Shown piece by piece: positions 18,545 to 26,566 of a stretch of 64,000 bases of DNA. This DNA is from Chersky-840 sp035532735 (GTDB lineage: Bacteria > Actinomycetota > Acidimicrobiia > Acidimicrobiales > UBA8190), in assembly GCA_035532735.1 (NCBI GenBank), contig DATKQM010000066.1:101873-165872 (forward strand). The letters run 5' to 3'. A model generated the notes under the pieces. The model was given only the letters and a program-made list of their open reading frames with translations, was not told the origin of the DNA and made no database searches. The position numbers and the translations under genes are program-made. Numbering within the stretch: the stretch's first letter is position 1; each line of letters opens with the position of its first letter.

Positions 18545-19029
18545 GACTTCTTTTTGTCGTCGGCGCCGTCGGTGTGGGCGTCGCCGTCCTCATCGTCGAC
18601 GTCGGTCTCTGCCGTCTCCGCGTGCTCGGCGGCGCCAGGGGCTTCATCGTGCTCGGCCGCGCCGGCATCTTCCGCGTCGTCGTGCCCGGCGTCGTCGTGC
18701 CCGGCGGCGTCGTCATCGTGGCCGTGTTCGTACTCCTGGTACGCCCCATGGGCCTCGTCGTCGTCGTGCTCGTCCCAGCTCGGCCTGTCCGCGGTGGCCT
18801 CGGGGATGCGCCGGGCGATGGTCGAACGCAGCACGGTGATCCGGGTTCCCGGAGCGGTCTCGAGGGTGACGCGGTCGGACTCGACGTCGAGCACGGTGCC
18901 GAAGATCCCCGCGCCGGTGAGGACCTCGTCCCCCGCCGAGAGCTCCATGAGCGTGTCGCGCTGGCGGCGCGCCGCCTGGGACCGGGGACGGATGAAGAAC
19001 ATGTACCCGACGCCGAAGATGACCACCAA
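18541..19029 (-). CDS. yajC: Sec translocon accessory subunit YajC
   Basis: Small single-span partner of SecDF. The core is conserved: GYMFFIRPRSQAARRQRDTL followed by LSAGDEVLTGAGIFGTV and ITVLRSTIARRIPE. The TTG start at 19029 cuts into the membrane helix. In-frame codons upstream encode SAFSLIF, which would complete it, and the open frame runs to a TAA about 130 bases further up. No ATG, GTG or TTG lies in that stretch, so the real start may be CTG or ATT (an ATT preceded by GGAG six bases earlier is at about 19138). The last about 70 residues are very rich in Asp, Glu, His and Ala. It overlaps secD by 4 bases. Confidence 0.88.
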   Translation of the reverse strand: MVVIFGVGYMFFIRPRSQAARRQRDTLMELSAGDEVLTGAGIFGTVLDVESDRVTLETAPGTRITVLRSTIARRIPEATADRPSWDEHDDDEAHGAYQEYEHGHDDDAAGHDDAGHDDAEDAGAAEHDEAPGAAEHAETAETDVDDEDGDAHTDGADDKKKS

Positions 19030-19211
19030 GAAGATCAGCGAGAACGCAGAGCTCCCGCTGGTCGGGGTGGCCTTCGAGCCCGACGATGCAGCCAGGACGG
19101 TCAGGGCGGCGTGGAGGCTGAGACTGGAGAGTGGAATGGCGGGCTCCGGCTTAGAGAACGGCTGATGTTACTCCAGGGGTCCCCGGCGACCGGGGCGGCC
19201 CGCGCCTGGCC

Positions 19212-20348
19212 TCACCACAATGTCGGGGCCGCTCCTTGGAGCTCGGCGCTGGGGGCGACCTCGCCGAGGTGGGCGAAGGCCCGAGGTGTGGCCATCCGCC
19301 CCCGGGGGGTGCGCTGGAGGAGCCCTTGTTGGAGGAGGTAGGGCTCGTAGGCGTCTTCGACGGTATCGGGCTCCTCCCCCACGCAGTGCGCGAGGGTCAC
19401 GAGGCCGACGGGGCGACCGTCGAAGCGACGACACAGCGCATCGAGGATGGCCCGGTCCACCTTGTCGAGGCCGAGCTCGTCCACCCCGAAGAGCTCGAGG
19501 CCCTCGAGAGCCAGTGCGGCCGTGATGGCGCCCTGCGCCCGCACCTCGACGAAGTCGCGCACCCGGCGCAGGAGCCGGTTGGCGATGCGCGGGGTGCCTC
19601 GGGCCCGCGAGGCGATGTGGCGGGCCCCTTCGAGCTCCACCTCGACGCCGAGGATGCCCGCCGAGCGCACCACGATGCCCTCGAGGTCCTCCGCCGCATA
19701 GAGGTCCAACCGCCCCACGAAGCCGAACCGGTCTCGCAGCGGGCTCGTGAGCAGCCCTGTCCGCGTGGTCGCACCCACGAGAGTGAAGCGCGGCAGGTCC
19801 AACCGGATCGAGCGCGCCGTGGGCCCCTTGCCGATCAGGATGTCGAGTTGGAAGTCCTCCATGGCCGGGTACAGGACCTCTTCGACGGGGCGCGGCAGAC
19901 GGTGGATCTCGTCGATGAACAAGACGTCACCGTGTTGGAGATCGGTGAGCAACGCGGCGAGGTCGCCGGCGCGCACGAGGGCGGGCCCCGACGTGATCCG
20001 CAGTCCGACGCCCATCTCCGCCGCCACGATGCCCGCCAGCGACGTCTTGCCGAGACCGGGAGGCCCCGCGAACAACAGATGGTCGACGGGCTGCTGGCGA
20101 CGCCGGGCTGCTTCGAGAACGATCTCGAGGTGTTCGGTCAGCTGGGGTTGTCCGTGGAACTCCTCGAGGTGCCGAGGCCGGAGCCGGGCCTCGTCGGCGA
20201 GCTCGGACGGATCGGGCAGAGGATTGACCGGCCGGGCCAAGACTTCGTCTGTCCCCGCCGCCGCCGGACCGGTCGCCGCCGAACCGCCCACCGTCGGTGC
20301 GCCTGGTTCTTGCGAAGGTGCCGACAGCACTTCGCGTCGACCGTTCAC
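19212..20348 (-). CDS. ruvB: Holliday junction branch migration helicase RuvB
   Basis: AAA+ motor of the RuvAB complex; 378 residues. After a low-complexity N-terminus of about 45 residues come LRPRHLEEFHGQPQLTEHLE, Walker A FAGPPGLGKTS, Walker B DVLFIDEIHRLPRPVEEVLY, sensor 1 TLVGATTRTG and the arginine finger LRDRFGF. The C-terminal winged helix ends in LLQQGLLQRTPRGRMATPRA, typical of RuvB. It overlaps ruvA by 4 bases and stands in the order ruvC-ruvA-ruvB. About 180 bases separate it from the yajC start. Confidence 0.98.
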   Translation of the reverse strand: MNGRREVLSAPSQEPGAPTVGGSAATGPAAAGTDEVLARPVNPLPDPSELADEARLRPRHLEEFHGQPQLTEHLEIVLEAARRRQQPVDHLLFAGPPGLGKTSLAGIVAAEMGVGLRITSGPALVRAGDLAALLTDLQHGDVLFIDEIHRLPRPVEEVLYPAMEDFQLDILIGKGPTARSIRLDLPRFTLVGATTRTGLLTSPLRDRFGFVGRLDLYAAEDLEGIVVRSAGILGVEVELEGARHIASRARGTPRIANRLLRRVRDFVEVRAQGAITAALALEGLELFGVDELGLDKVDRAILDALCRRFDGRPVGLVTLAHCVGEEPDTVEDAYEPYLLQQGLLQRTPRGRMATPRAFAHLGEVAPSAELQGAAPTLW

Positions 20349-20944
20349 CGTGCCCCCGCCAACTCCCGGAGCGCTTGTCGCAGCAGCTCTTCGACGCTGG
20401 CGTCGTCCTGGCCTGCTTCGAGGGCCCGCCGGATCTCGTCGGGCCCGTAGCCGAGCTCGGCCAGCGCCGCTCGTACCTCGCCGCGCGCTTCAGAGGGAGA
20501 CCCCTGACCACCCGGGACACCGTCACCGGCAAAGGCGGGCAGCTCGAGGCGCGATCGCAGGTCCAAGACGAGACGCGCCGCGGTCTTGCGACCGACGCCC
20601 GGGACCGTGCACAGCGCGCCGAGATCCTCGTCCAGCACGGCCCGGATCAGGTCGGCCGGACGAAGGGCGCTGAGCACGGCCAGGGCCAGTGCCGGGCCCA
20701 CCCCGTGGGCCCCGAGCAACGCTTCGAAGCACCGTCGTTCCTCGGTGGTGGCGAACCCGTACAGGACGATGGCGTCCTCTCGGACATGGGTGTGGACGTG
20801 CAGTTCGACGGGCTTGCCCCGATCGCCCACCGCAGCGAGCAGCGTGGGCGACACCGTGAGGCGATACCCGACACCGCCCACGTCGACGATGAGCTCTCCT
20901 TCGGCGCTGCGGGCCACGAGCTCGCCGCGCAGCCAGCCGATCAC
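20345..20944 (-). CDS. ruvA: Holliday junction-binding protein RuvA
   Basis: Tetrameric junction-binding partner of RuvB; 199 residues, the usual length. The N-terminal OB fold (MIGWLRGELVARS, later GVGYRLTVSP and HTHVREDAIVLYGFAT) is followed by helix-hairpin-helix segments (LLGAHGVGPALALAVLSAL and LCTVPGVGRKTAARLVLDLR). The C-terminal domain that contacts RuvB is present (VRAALAELGYGPDEIRRALE). It overlaps both ruvC and ruvB by 4 bases, indicating coupled translation. Confidence 0.98.
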   Translation of the reverse strand: MIGWLRGELVARSAEGELIVDVGGVGYRLTVSPTLLAAVGDRGKPVELHVHTHVREDAIVLYGFATTEERRCFEALLGAHGVGPALALAVLSALRPADLIRAVLDEDLGALCTVPGVGRKTAARLVLDLRSRLELPAFAGDGVPGGQGSPSEARGEVRAALAELGYGPDEIRRALEAGQDDASVEELLRQALRELAGAR

Positions 20945-21453
20945 GACCGCCTCCCGGTTCCGGCGGCTTCGATGGCACGTCGCAGTGGTTGCGCGGTGAG
21001 GTGACAGACCGCCAAGGCCAGCGCGTCGGCCACATCAGGAGGCTTGGGCGGCTCGGCCAATCCGAGCAGGGCGGCGACCATCCGCTGGACCTGGTCCTTG
21101 GTGGCACCGCCGAATCCGACGACCGCCTGCTTGACCTCGTTGGCGCTGTACTGGGCCACCTCACACCCGGCCTGGGCCGCCACGAGGAGAGCCACACCGC
21201 CCGCCTGGCCCGTCGCCATGGCGGTGCGAACGTTGGTCTGGAAGAACACACGCTCGACGACCACGGCGTCGGGCCGCGTCTCGACCACGAGGGCCCGGAG
21301 CTCGGTGAACAGCACCCGGAGCCGTTCCTGGAGCGGGAGGTCGGGCTCGGTGGTAACGACCCCGCCGGCCATGGCGGTCAGGTCGCTGCCGTACTGCCGC
21401 ACCACCCCGTACCCGCACCGGGACAGCCCGGGGTCAATACCCAGGACGAACAC
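20941..21453 (-). CDS. ruvC: crossover junction endodeoxyribonuclease RuvC
   Basis: Holliday junction resolvase of 170 residues with an RNase H fold. Catalytic acidic residues are in MFVLGIDPGLSRCGYGVV (first Asp), VVVERVFFQTNVRTAM (Glu) and the C-terminal DVADALALAVCH (paired Asp). It is the first gene of ruvCAB and begins 46 bases downstream of the yebC stop. The order yebC-ruvC-ruvA-ruvB matches mycobacteria and many other Actinobacteria. Confidence 0.97.
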   Translation of the reverse strand: MFVLGIDPGLSRCGYGVVRQYGSDLTAMAGGVVTTEPDLPLQERLRVLFTELRALVVETRPDAVVVERVFFQTNVRTAMATGQAGGVALLVAAQAGCEVAQYSANEVKQAVVGFGGATKDQVQRMVAALLGLAEPPKPPDVADALALAVCHLTAQPLRRAIEAAGTGRRS

Positions 21454-21499
21454 GCGTTCGACTCTAGCCAGGGCGCGTCCGACGGAGGTGGATGTGACC

Positions 21500-22252
21500 T
21501 CACTCCGCGGCGGCCGCCGCCAGCACGTCGTCGGGCGTGTCGAAGTTGGACCACACGTTTTGGACGTCGTCGTCGTCGTCGAGGGCCTCGAGGAGTGCCA
21601 GGACCCGGCGGACCTGACCTTCCTCGGTCACCGGCACCGTGGTCGAAGGCACCATGGCCATCTCGGCAGACTCGGGCTCCATCCCCGCCGAGGCGAGCGC
21701 ATCGCGCACCGCCCCCAGATCCTGGGGGGCGCAGGTGACAACGAACTGGTCCCCCTCACCGGCCAGGTCCTCGGCGCCGGCCTCGACCGCCACCTCCATG
21801 ATCTCGTCCTCGTCGAACGAGGCGGGGAGCACGATCACGCCCTTGCGCGCGAATTGCCATCCCACCGCGCCCGGCTCGGCCATCGAGCCTCCGTTGCGGG
21901 TGAAGACGTTCCGGATCTCAGCCCCGGTCCGGTTCCGGTTGTCGGTGAGGCAGTCGACGATGATGGCCACGCCGCTCGGCGCATACCCCTCGTAGGACAC
22001 CTCCTCGTAGTGCACGCCCTCGAGCTCACCGGTCCCCCGCTTGATGGCGCGCTCGATCTTGTCCATCGGCAGCGAGGCGGCGCGCGCCTTCTCGAACATG
22101 GTGCGCAAGGTGGCGTTGGTGGTGACGTCCCCGCCACCCTCGCGTGCTGCCACCTCGAGCTGCCGGATCAGTTTGGCGAACACCTTGGCCCGGACCTTGT
22201 CGACCGCCGCCTTGCGATGCTTGGTCGTCGCCCATTTCGAGTGCCCTGACAT
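21500..22252 (-). CDS. YebC/PmpR-family protein
   Basis: A 250-residue cytoplasmic protein with the signature start MSGHSKWATTKHRKAAVDK, followed by FAKLIRQLEVAAREGGGD and MPMDKIERAIKRGTG-type sequence (here LPMDKIERAIKRGTGELEG). Family members have been described as DNA-binding regulators and, more recently, as factors that assist ribosomes at difficult motifs. The length is standard. It sits between pdxT (3 bases upstream) and ruvC, as in M. tuberculosis Rv2603c, and may be co-transcribed with both. Confidence 0.96.
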   Translation of the reverse strand: MSGHSKWATTKHRKAAVDKVRAKVFAKLIRQLEVAAREGGGDVTTNATLRTMFEKARAASLPMDKIERAIKRGTGELEGVHYEEVSYEGYAPSGVAIIVDCLTDNRNRTGAEIRNVFTRNGGSMAEPGAVGWQFARKGVIVLPASFDEDEIMEVAVEAGAEDLAGEGDQFVVTCAPQDLGAVRDALASAGMEPESAEMAMVPSTTVPVTEEGQVRRVLALLEALDDDDDVQNVWSNFDTPDDVLAAAAAE

Positions 22253-22255
22253 CTC

Positions 22256-22945
22256 CTACCGTCCTTCTTCGGTTCTGCTCGATTCGGTTCTGGGTAATTC
22301 GGTTCTCTTCATTCGGTCGTCTTCGACCATCGACGCGAACAACCGGTGGAGGCGTCGGTCGGCCGTGAGCTCGGGATGAAACGCCGCTACAAGCACCGCT
22401 CCCTTCCGACACAGCACCGGAACCATCCGGCCCGCGCCCAACGAGGTGTCACCAACGCCAGCCTGGGCCCCGCCGGGCTGTTCCACGGTGGCGAGCACCT
22501 CCACGGCCGGGCCGCTCGTCTCGACCAGGGGGGCACGGATGAACACCGCCCGCAACGGGCCACCGGGCAGGGCGCTGACATCGAGATCACACTCGAAGGA
22601 TTCGAGCTGACGGCCGAAGCCGTTCCGACGCACGGTGATGTCGATGGCGCCGAAACAACGTTGGTCGGAACGCCCGTCGACGGCGTGGGTGCCGAGGAGG
22701 ATCATCCCCGCGCACGTCCCCATGGCCGGGAGCCCTGCCGCGAGCTCCTTCCCGAGCGGGTCGGCCAACCCCGAAGACTCGAGGAGCATCGACATCGTCG
22801 TCGACTCACCCCCGGGGAGGATGATGCCGTCGAGCCCGGAGAGATCCTCGGGTCGGCGCACCCGCCGGGGCGCGACCCCGATCTCGCTCAGTGCCGCGCT
22901 GTGCTCAGCGACGTCGCCTTGTAGAGCCAGGATGCCGATGTCCAC
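22256..22945 (-). CDS. pdxT: pyridoxal 5'-phosphate synthase glutaminase subunit
   Basis: Class I glutamine amidotransferase supplying ammonia to PdxS for vitamin B6 synthesis. The motifs are complete: IGILALQGDVAEH, the PGGESTTM block, the nucleophile in MGTCAGMILL, and the C-terminal His-x-Glu in AAFHPELTADRRLH. Normal family members end soon after the His-Glu helix, at about 190-200 residues. This protein continues for an extra tail that finishes with three RTE-containing five-residue repeats. It begins 36 bases after the pdxS stop. Confidence 0.95.
   Translation of the reverse strand: MDIGILALQGDVAEHSAALSEIGVAPRRVRRPEDLSGLDGIILPGGESTTMSMLLESSGLADPLGKELAAGLPAMGTCAGMILLGTHAVDGRSDQRCFGAIDITVRRNGFGRQLESFECDLDVSALPGGPLRAVFIRAPLVETSGPAVEVLATVEQPGGAQAGVGDTSLGAGRMVPVLCRKGAVLVAAFHPELTADRRLHRLFASMVEDDRMKRTELPRTESSRTEEGR
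22262..22306 (-). repeat. three 15-bp tandem units at the 3' end of pdxT
   Basis: Three consecutive 15-base units on the minus strand, each starting AGAACCGAA, encode RTELP, RTESS and RTEEG just before the stop codon. They look like slippage-generated extension of the PdxT C-terminus beyond the conserved domain. Confidence 0.75.
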
Positions 22946-22981
22946 CTGGAGGCACCTCGGCGGTGTGATGCGACACCGGGA

Positions 22982-23935
22982 TCACCAGCCGCGGTCGGCC
23001 AGGCGCTGTTCGAGCCCGGCCATTTCCAGGCCCGGCATCGACGCACCGAGGCCCCGACTCACCTTGGCCACGATCTGGGCGTCGTCGAAATGCGTCGTGG
23101 CCTCCACGATGGCCCGGGCCCGGCGGGCCGGGTCCTCGCTCTTGAAGATCCCCGAGCCCACGAAGACGGCCTGTGCGCCCAGCTGCATCACGAGTGCCGA
23201 GTCGGCCGGCGTGGCGATGCCCCCCGCGCAGAACAACGGCACGGGAAGCTTTCCGGTGTCGGCCACCTCGTTGACGAGATCGATCGGAGCGCTGAGCTGC
23301 TTGGCCCACGCGTAGCGCTCGGCGGCATCTGCTTGGGTGAGCTTGCCGATGTCTCCCAGGATCGACCGCAGGTGACGCACAGCCTCGACGATGTTGCCCG
23401 TGCCGGCCTCACCTTTGGAGCGGATCAGCGCTGCACCCTCGGAGATCCGTCGAAGTGCTTCGCCCAGGTTGGTGGCACCACACACGAAGGGGACCCGAAA
23501 GGCCCGCTTGTCGATGTGGTGGGCCTCGTCAGCCGGCGTCAAGACTTCGCTCTCGTCGATGTAGTCGACGTCCAGGGCCTCGAGAATCTGGGCCTCGGCA
23601 AAATGTCCTATCCGCGCCTTGGCCATGACCGGGATCGTCACGACGCGTTGGATCGCTTCGATCAAGGCCGGGTCACTCATGCGCGCTACGCCACCTTGGG
23701 CACGGATGTCCGACGGCACCCGCTCGAGTGCCATCACCGAAACCGCACCGGCGTCCTCGGCGATCCGAGCGTGCTCGGCAGTGACCACGTCCATGATCAC
23801 GCCGCCGCGCAGCATGTCGGCGAGCCCGCGCTTTACCAGGAATGTTCCGGTGTGCCTGGTCCCGGCCGGTGTCTCCGAAACGGAGCCTTCCGGATTCAGT
23901 CCCGACGCGGACGATGCGATCGGCGCCTCTTGCAT
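22982..23935 (-). CDS. pdxS: pyridoxal 5'-phosphate synthase lyase subunit
   Basis: Makes PLP from ribose 5-phosphate, glyceraldehyde 3-phosphate and ammonia delivered by PdxT. The 317-residue (beta/alpha)8 barrel has FLVKRGLADMLRGGVIMDVV, the Schiff-base region VMAKARIGHFAEAQ, the phosphate site EAGTGNIVEAVRHLR and the FCAGGIATPADSALVMQLGA strand. ATG at 23935 gives a family-like N-terminus of about 30 residues before the barrel; an ATG eight codons upstream is also possible. The pdxS-pdxT pairing and the nearby yebC-ruv genes follow the mycobacterial order. Confidence 0.97.
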   Translation of the reverse strand: MQEAPIASSASGLNPEGSVSETPAGTRHTGTFLVKRGLADMLRGGVIMDVVTAEHARIAEDAGAVSVMALERVPSDIRAQGGVARMSDPALIEAIQRVVTIPVMAKARIGHFAEAQILEALDVDYIDESEVLTPADEAHHIDKRAFRVPFVCGATNLGEALRRISEGAALIRSKGEAGTGNIVEAVRHLRSILGDIGKLTQADAAERYAWAKQLSAPIDLVNEVADTGKLPVPLFCAGGIATPADSALVMQLGAQAVFVGSGIFKSEDPARRARAIVEATTHFDDAQIVAKVSRGLGASMPGLEMAGLEQRLADRGW

Positions 23936-23997
23936 GAGACCGAGTCTACTCCCGGGCATCGACCGCCCCGCCGGGCCCTACCGAGCCCCGTTCGCCC

Positions 23998-25383
23998 TCA
24001 CCACTCGGCCAGCGTGGCCACCCGCACCGCCGGTGCGTCGAGCTCGTCGACGAGCTCCCGGCGCATGACGTCGCCGCCGGGCGTCTCGGGCAGGGCCACG
24101 GTCCACAACCAACGGGTGGTGCGCGATACCCCCCGCCGCGCCAGCGCGGAGGGCACCCGAGGCGCGGGACCTTCGGCCATCACCACGAGCGCGTCACGGA
24201 GCCCTGGGGGGAACCGAGTCACGGCGACCGCCAGGCGGTCGGTCCGGAACTCACGACCTCGCCCTGCGAGGGCATGCACGAGCCCCGACACCGGAAGGAG
24301 GCTGGCCACGGGGAGCACCATGGCGGCGGCCATGGTGGCCGGGGCGATGTCAGCTCGCTTCACGTGCACGAGCTCGTGCGCAAGCACCCCTTCGAGACAC
24401 ACGGGGTCCAGCGAGTTCAACAGGCCCGAGGTCACGACGATCACCGCCGCCCCGCTCTTACGACCGAGCGCCAACGCCTGGCGGGACCATTCGTCGATGA
24501 TGTAGATCTCAGGCGGCTCGACCCCCATGGTGGCGCACAATCCGTCGACGAGGTTCTCGGCACGCGCCAATTCCTCTTCGCCACCCGGGCGCGCCCCCAA
24601 GGCGCGCAACACGAACCGCGTGGCGCCGCGCCACGCCGTCAACCACACCACGAGCCCCGCGACCGCTCCGGCGACGAGGCCCACGATGTCGAGACCCAGC
24701 CCGACACACACCGCCGCCACGATGACGAACACGACGATCCCCGGTGTGGCTGCAATCAACAGGGCACGGCGACGATTGTGGTGGAACTCGCCACTGTCTC
24801 CCCGGGTGCCCGCTGGTGTCGGCACCACGACGGCCTCGGTCTCCGGCGCGACGACGGCGACCTGTCGGTTCCGGTCCCGAGGGGCCGAGCTGCGGGAATG
24901 TCCGGCACCCGAGCGGTTCCCCTCGCGGTTGTGCGAACCGGAGCGGGTGCCCCCCCCGCTGCCGCTACGACCCGCTTGACCGCTGCCTCCACCCGGGCCT
25001 CTCCCCGAGCCGCCCCGCAGGCGTCCGCCACCCGAGCCACCGGCTCCTGAACCACCGGCTCCTGAACCACCGGCTCCTGAGCCACCGGCTCCTGAACCAC
25101 CACCGCTTGAACCGGCCCGACCCGAACCGGAGCGACCGCCGGCGGCGTTGGACCCCGAACCCCCGGCGCGGTTCCCGCCGGAGTTCCGACCTACGCCCGG
25201 ACCACCGTTGGCGCTGCGCCCCGCTCCGGTCCCGCCTCCGGAACCCGACCCGTTGCCCGACCCACCCTGCGACGGGCGACGCGACCGGGAACGGCGCCGA
25301 CCTCCCGAAGAGCCAGACCCCGAAGAGCCAGACCCCGAGGAGCCAGACCCCGGGGAGCCTGACGAGGGAGGTGTGTCGGCCAT
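23998..25383 (-). CDS. M48-like membrane zinc metalloprotease with Gly/Ser-rich N-terminus
   Basis: A 461-residue protein in three parts. Residues 1-175 are very rich in Gly, Ser, Arg and Ala with short tandem repeats. Two adjacent membrane helices follow (LLIAATPGIVVFVIVAAVCV and LDIVGLVAGAVAGLVVWLTA). The protease domain has the zinc motif AHELVHVKRAD (HExxH) and a downstream GREFRTDRLAV, where the Glu and following Asp/Arg match the third-ligand region of HtpX/M48 peptidases. Members act in membrane protein quality control; that role is inferred. The ATG at 25383 is the first in-frame start that does not overlap pimA. Neighbours are pimA (49 bases upstream) and pdxS. Confidence 0.82.
   Translation of the reverse strand: MADTPPSSGSPGSGSSGSGSSGSGSSGGRRRSRSRRPSQGGSGNGSGSGGGTGAGRSANGGPGVGRNSGGNRAGGSGSNAAGGRSGSGRAGSSGGGSGAGGSGAGGSGAGGSGAGGSGGGRLRGGSGRGPGGGSGQAGRSGSGGGTRSGSHNREGNRSGAGHSRSSAPRDRNRQVAVVAPETEAVVVPTPAGTRGDSGEFHHNRRRALLIAATPGIVVFVIVAAVCVGLGLDIVGLVAGAVAGLVVWLTAWRGATRFVLRALGARPGGEEELARAENLVDGLCATMGVEPPEIYIIDEWSRQALALGRKSGAAVIVVTSGLLNSLDPVCLEGVLAHELVHVKRADIAPATMAAAMVLPVASLLPVSGLVHALAGRGREFRTDRLAVAVTRFPPGLRDALVVMAEGPAPRVPSALARRGVSRTTRWLWTVALPETPGGDVMRRELVDELDAPAVRVATLAEW
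25036..25095 (-). repeat. four 15-bp tandem units in the metalloprotease gene
   Basis: Four perfect-to-near-perfect 15-base units (plus-strand form (A/G)CCACCGGCTCCTGA) encode the GSGAG-type pentapeptide repeats of the disordered N-terminal region. Adjacent degenerate copies extend on both sides. Confidence 0.85.
25307..25366 (-). repeat. second 15-bp tandem array in the metalloprotease gene
   Basis: Three near-identical 15-base units (plus-strand form GA(A/G)GAGCCAGACCCC) followed by a degraded fourth copy encode the GSGSS repeats right after the start methionine. The unit differs in sequence from the array at 25036-25095. Confidence 0.82.
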
Positions 25384-25432
25384 AGGCCTCGAAGTGTACG
25401 GCCGGGGGCCGACCCTCTTGGGCCCCTGGGGC

Positions 25433-26551
25433 TCAGCGCGCCAGCCGGCTCTCGGCCAGGACCCGCTCGTAGACAGCCACGTAACGCTGCGCCACCTCGG
25501 GCATGGACCATTGCGAGGCATGCCGAAACGCGGCGTCAAGGGCAGCCGGGGCACACAGGCCCGTGCCGGAGGCTGCATCCCCTACCACCGACTCGAGGGC
25601 CGATGCCAATGCGCCGACGTCGCCCGGAGGGAAGAGGAGACCGTGGCCCTCCACCACAGCCCTGTACCCCGGAAGATCGCTCGCCACCACCGCGGCACGC
25701 GCCGCCATCGCTTCGAGGAGCACCACGCCGAATGACTCGCCTCGAAGCGCCGGCGCGCACAGCGCGTGGGCACCGGCGAGACGCGCCGCCAGCTCGAGGT
25801 CGTCGAGCCGGCCCAACCACACGATCCGGTCGCTCGGCGGGTGCCGTCGGCGCAGCCACTCGGTATCGGGCCCCTGTCCCGCCACCCATACGGTGAGCGA
25901 CACAGCGGGCTCGAGGCGGCCGACCGCGTCGAGCAGCACTCCCAGTCCCTTGCGCTCCTCATGTCGCCCCACGAACATCACCGTCGGCCCCGACGTCGCA
26001 GAGCCAGGAGCAGAGGCGAAACGCTCGAGATCGATGCCGTTGCCGATGATGTCGTACCTCCCGCCGAGCGCGTGCTGGGCGGTGGCGCGCGCCTCGGACG
26101 ACACCGCACAGCGCGCCGCCAAACGTCGCGCCAGGGCGCGAGCCAGCGGGCTGAGCAATGTGTAGGCGATGCTCTTGCCGGCCCGGTGAAACGTCCCGAC
26201 CTTGGGCACAGCACAGGCCACCAGACACGCGAAATTGGGCCCGGGAGCCAACGGCTCGTGGATGTGCACGACGTCGAACCCACCCTCGCGCACGGCCCGC
26301 ACGGCCCGGAGCGCGGCGCCGGGGCCGAGCGCCACCGGAGCCACCGACCCGTTGGCAGGGAGCGACATCGAATGTCCCAGCCGGACCAGGCTTCGGGCCG
26401 TCAGACCGGGCACGGCGATGTCATCGTCGGCCGGGGCGAGTACCACGGCGTCGTGTCCCGCCGCATTGAGCGCGACAGCCAATCCGACGACCTGGCCCTG
26501 GACGCCGCCGGGACGGCTGAGGCTGTAGGGACACAGCAACGCCACGCGCAT
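25433..26551 (-). CDS. pimA: phosphatidylinositol alpha-mannosyltransferase (PimA-like GT4)
   Basis: GT-B glycosyltransferase predicted to transfer mannose from GDP-mannose to phosphatidylinositol at the inner face of the membrane. The 372-residue protein opens MRVALLCPYSLSRPGGVQGQ, as in mycobacterial PimA, with VVHIHEPLAPGPN and VGTFHRAG near the lipid-binding groove. The C-terminal nucleotide-binding lobe has VMFVGRHEERKGLGVLLDAV and the ALRGESFGVVLLEAMAA block (E-x7-E motif). It follows pgsA and patA, exactly the PIM-synthesis order of M. tuberculosis Rv2612c-Rv2610c, which raises confidence above plain GT4. Confidence 0.87.
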   Translation of the reverse strand: MRVALLCPYSLSRPGGVQGQVVGLAVALNAAGHDAVVLAPADDDIAVPGLTARSLVRLGHSMSLPANGSVAPVALGPGAALRAVRAVREGGFDVVHIHEPLAPGPNFACLVACAVPKVGTFHRAGKSIAYTLLSPLARALARRLAARCAVSSEARATAQHALGGRYDIIGNGIDLERFASAPGSATSGPTVMFVGRHEERKGLGVLLDAVGRLEPAVSLTVWVAGQGPDTEWLRRRHPPSDRIVWLGRLDDLELAARLAGAHALCAPALRGESFGVVLLEAMAARAAVVASDLPGYRAVVEGHGLLFPPGDVGALASALESVVGDAASGTGLCAPAALDAAFRHASQWSMPEVAQRYVAVYERVLAESRLAR

Positions 26552-26566
26552 CGGGAACGCTCCGGT

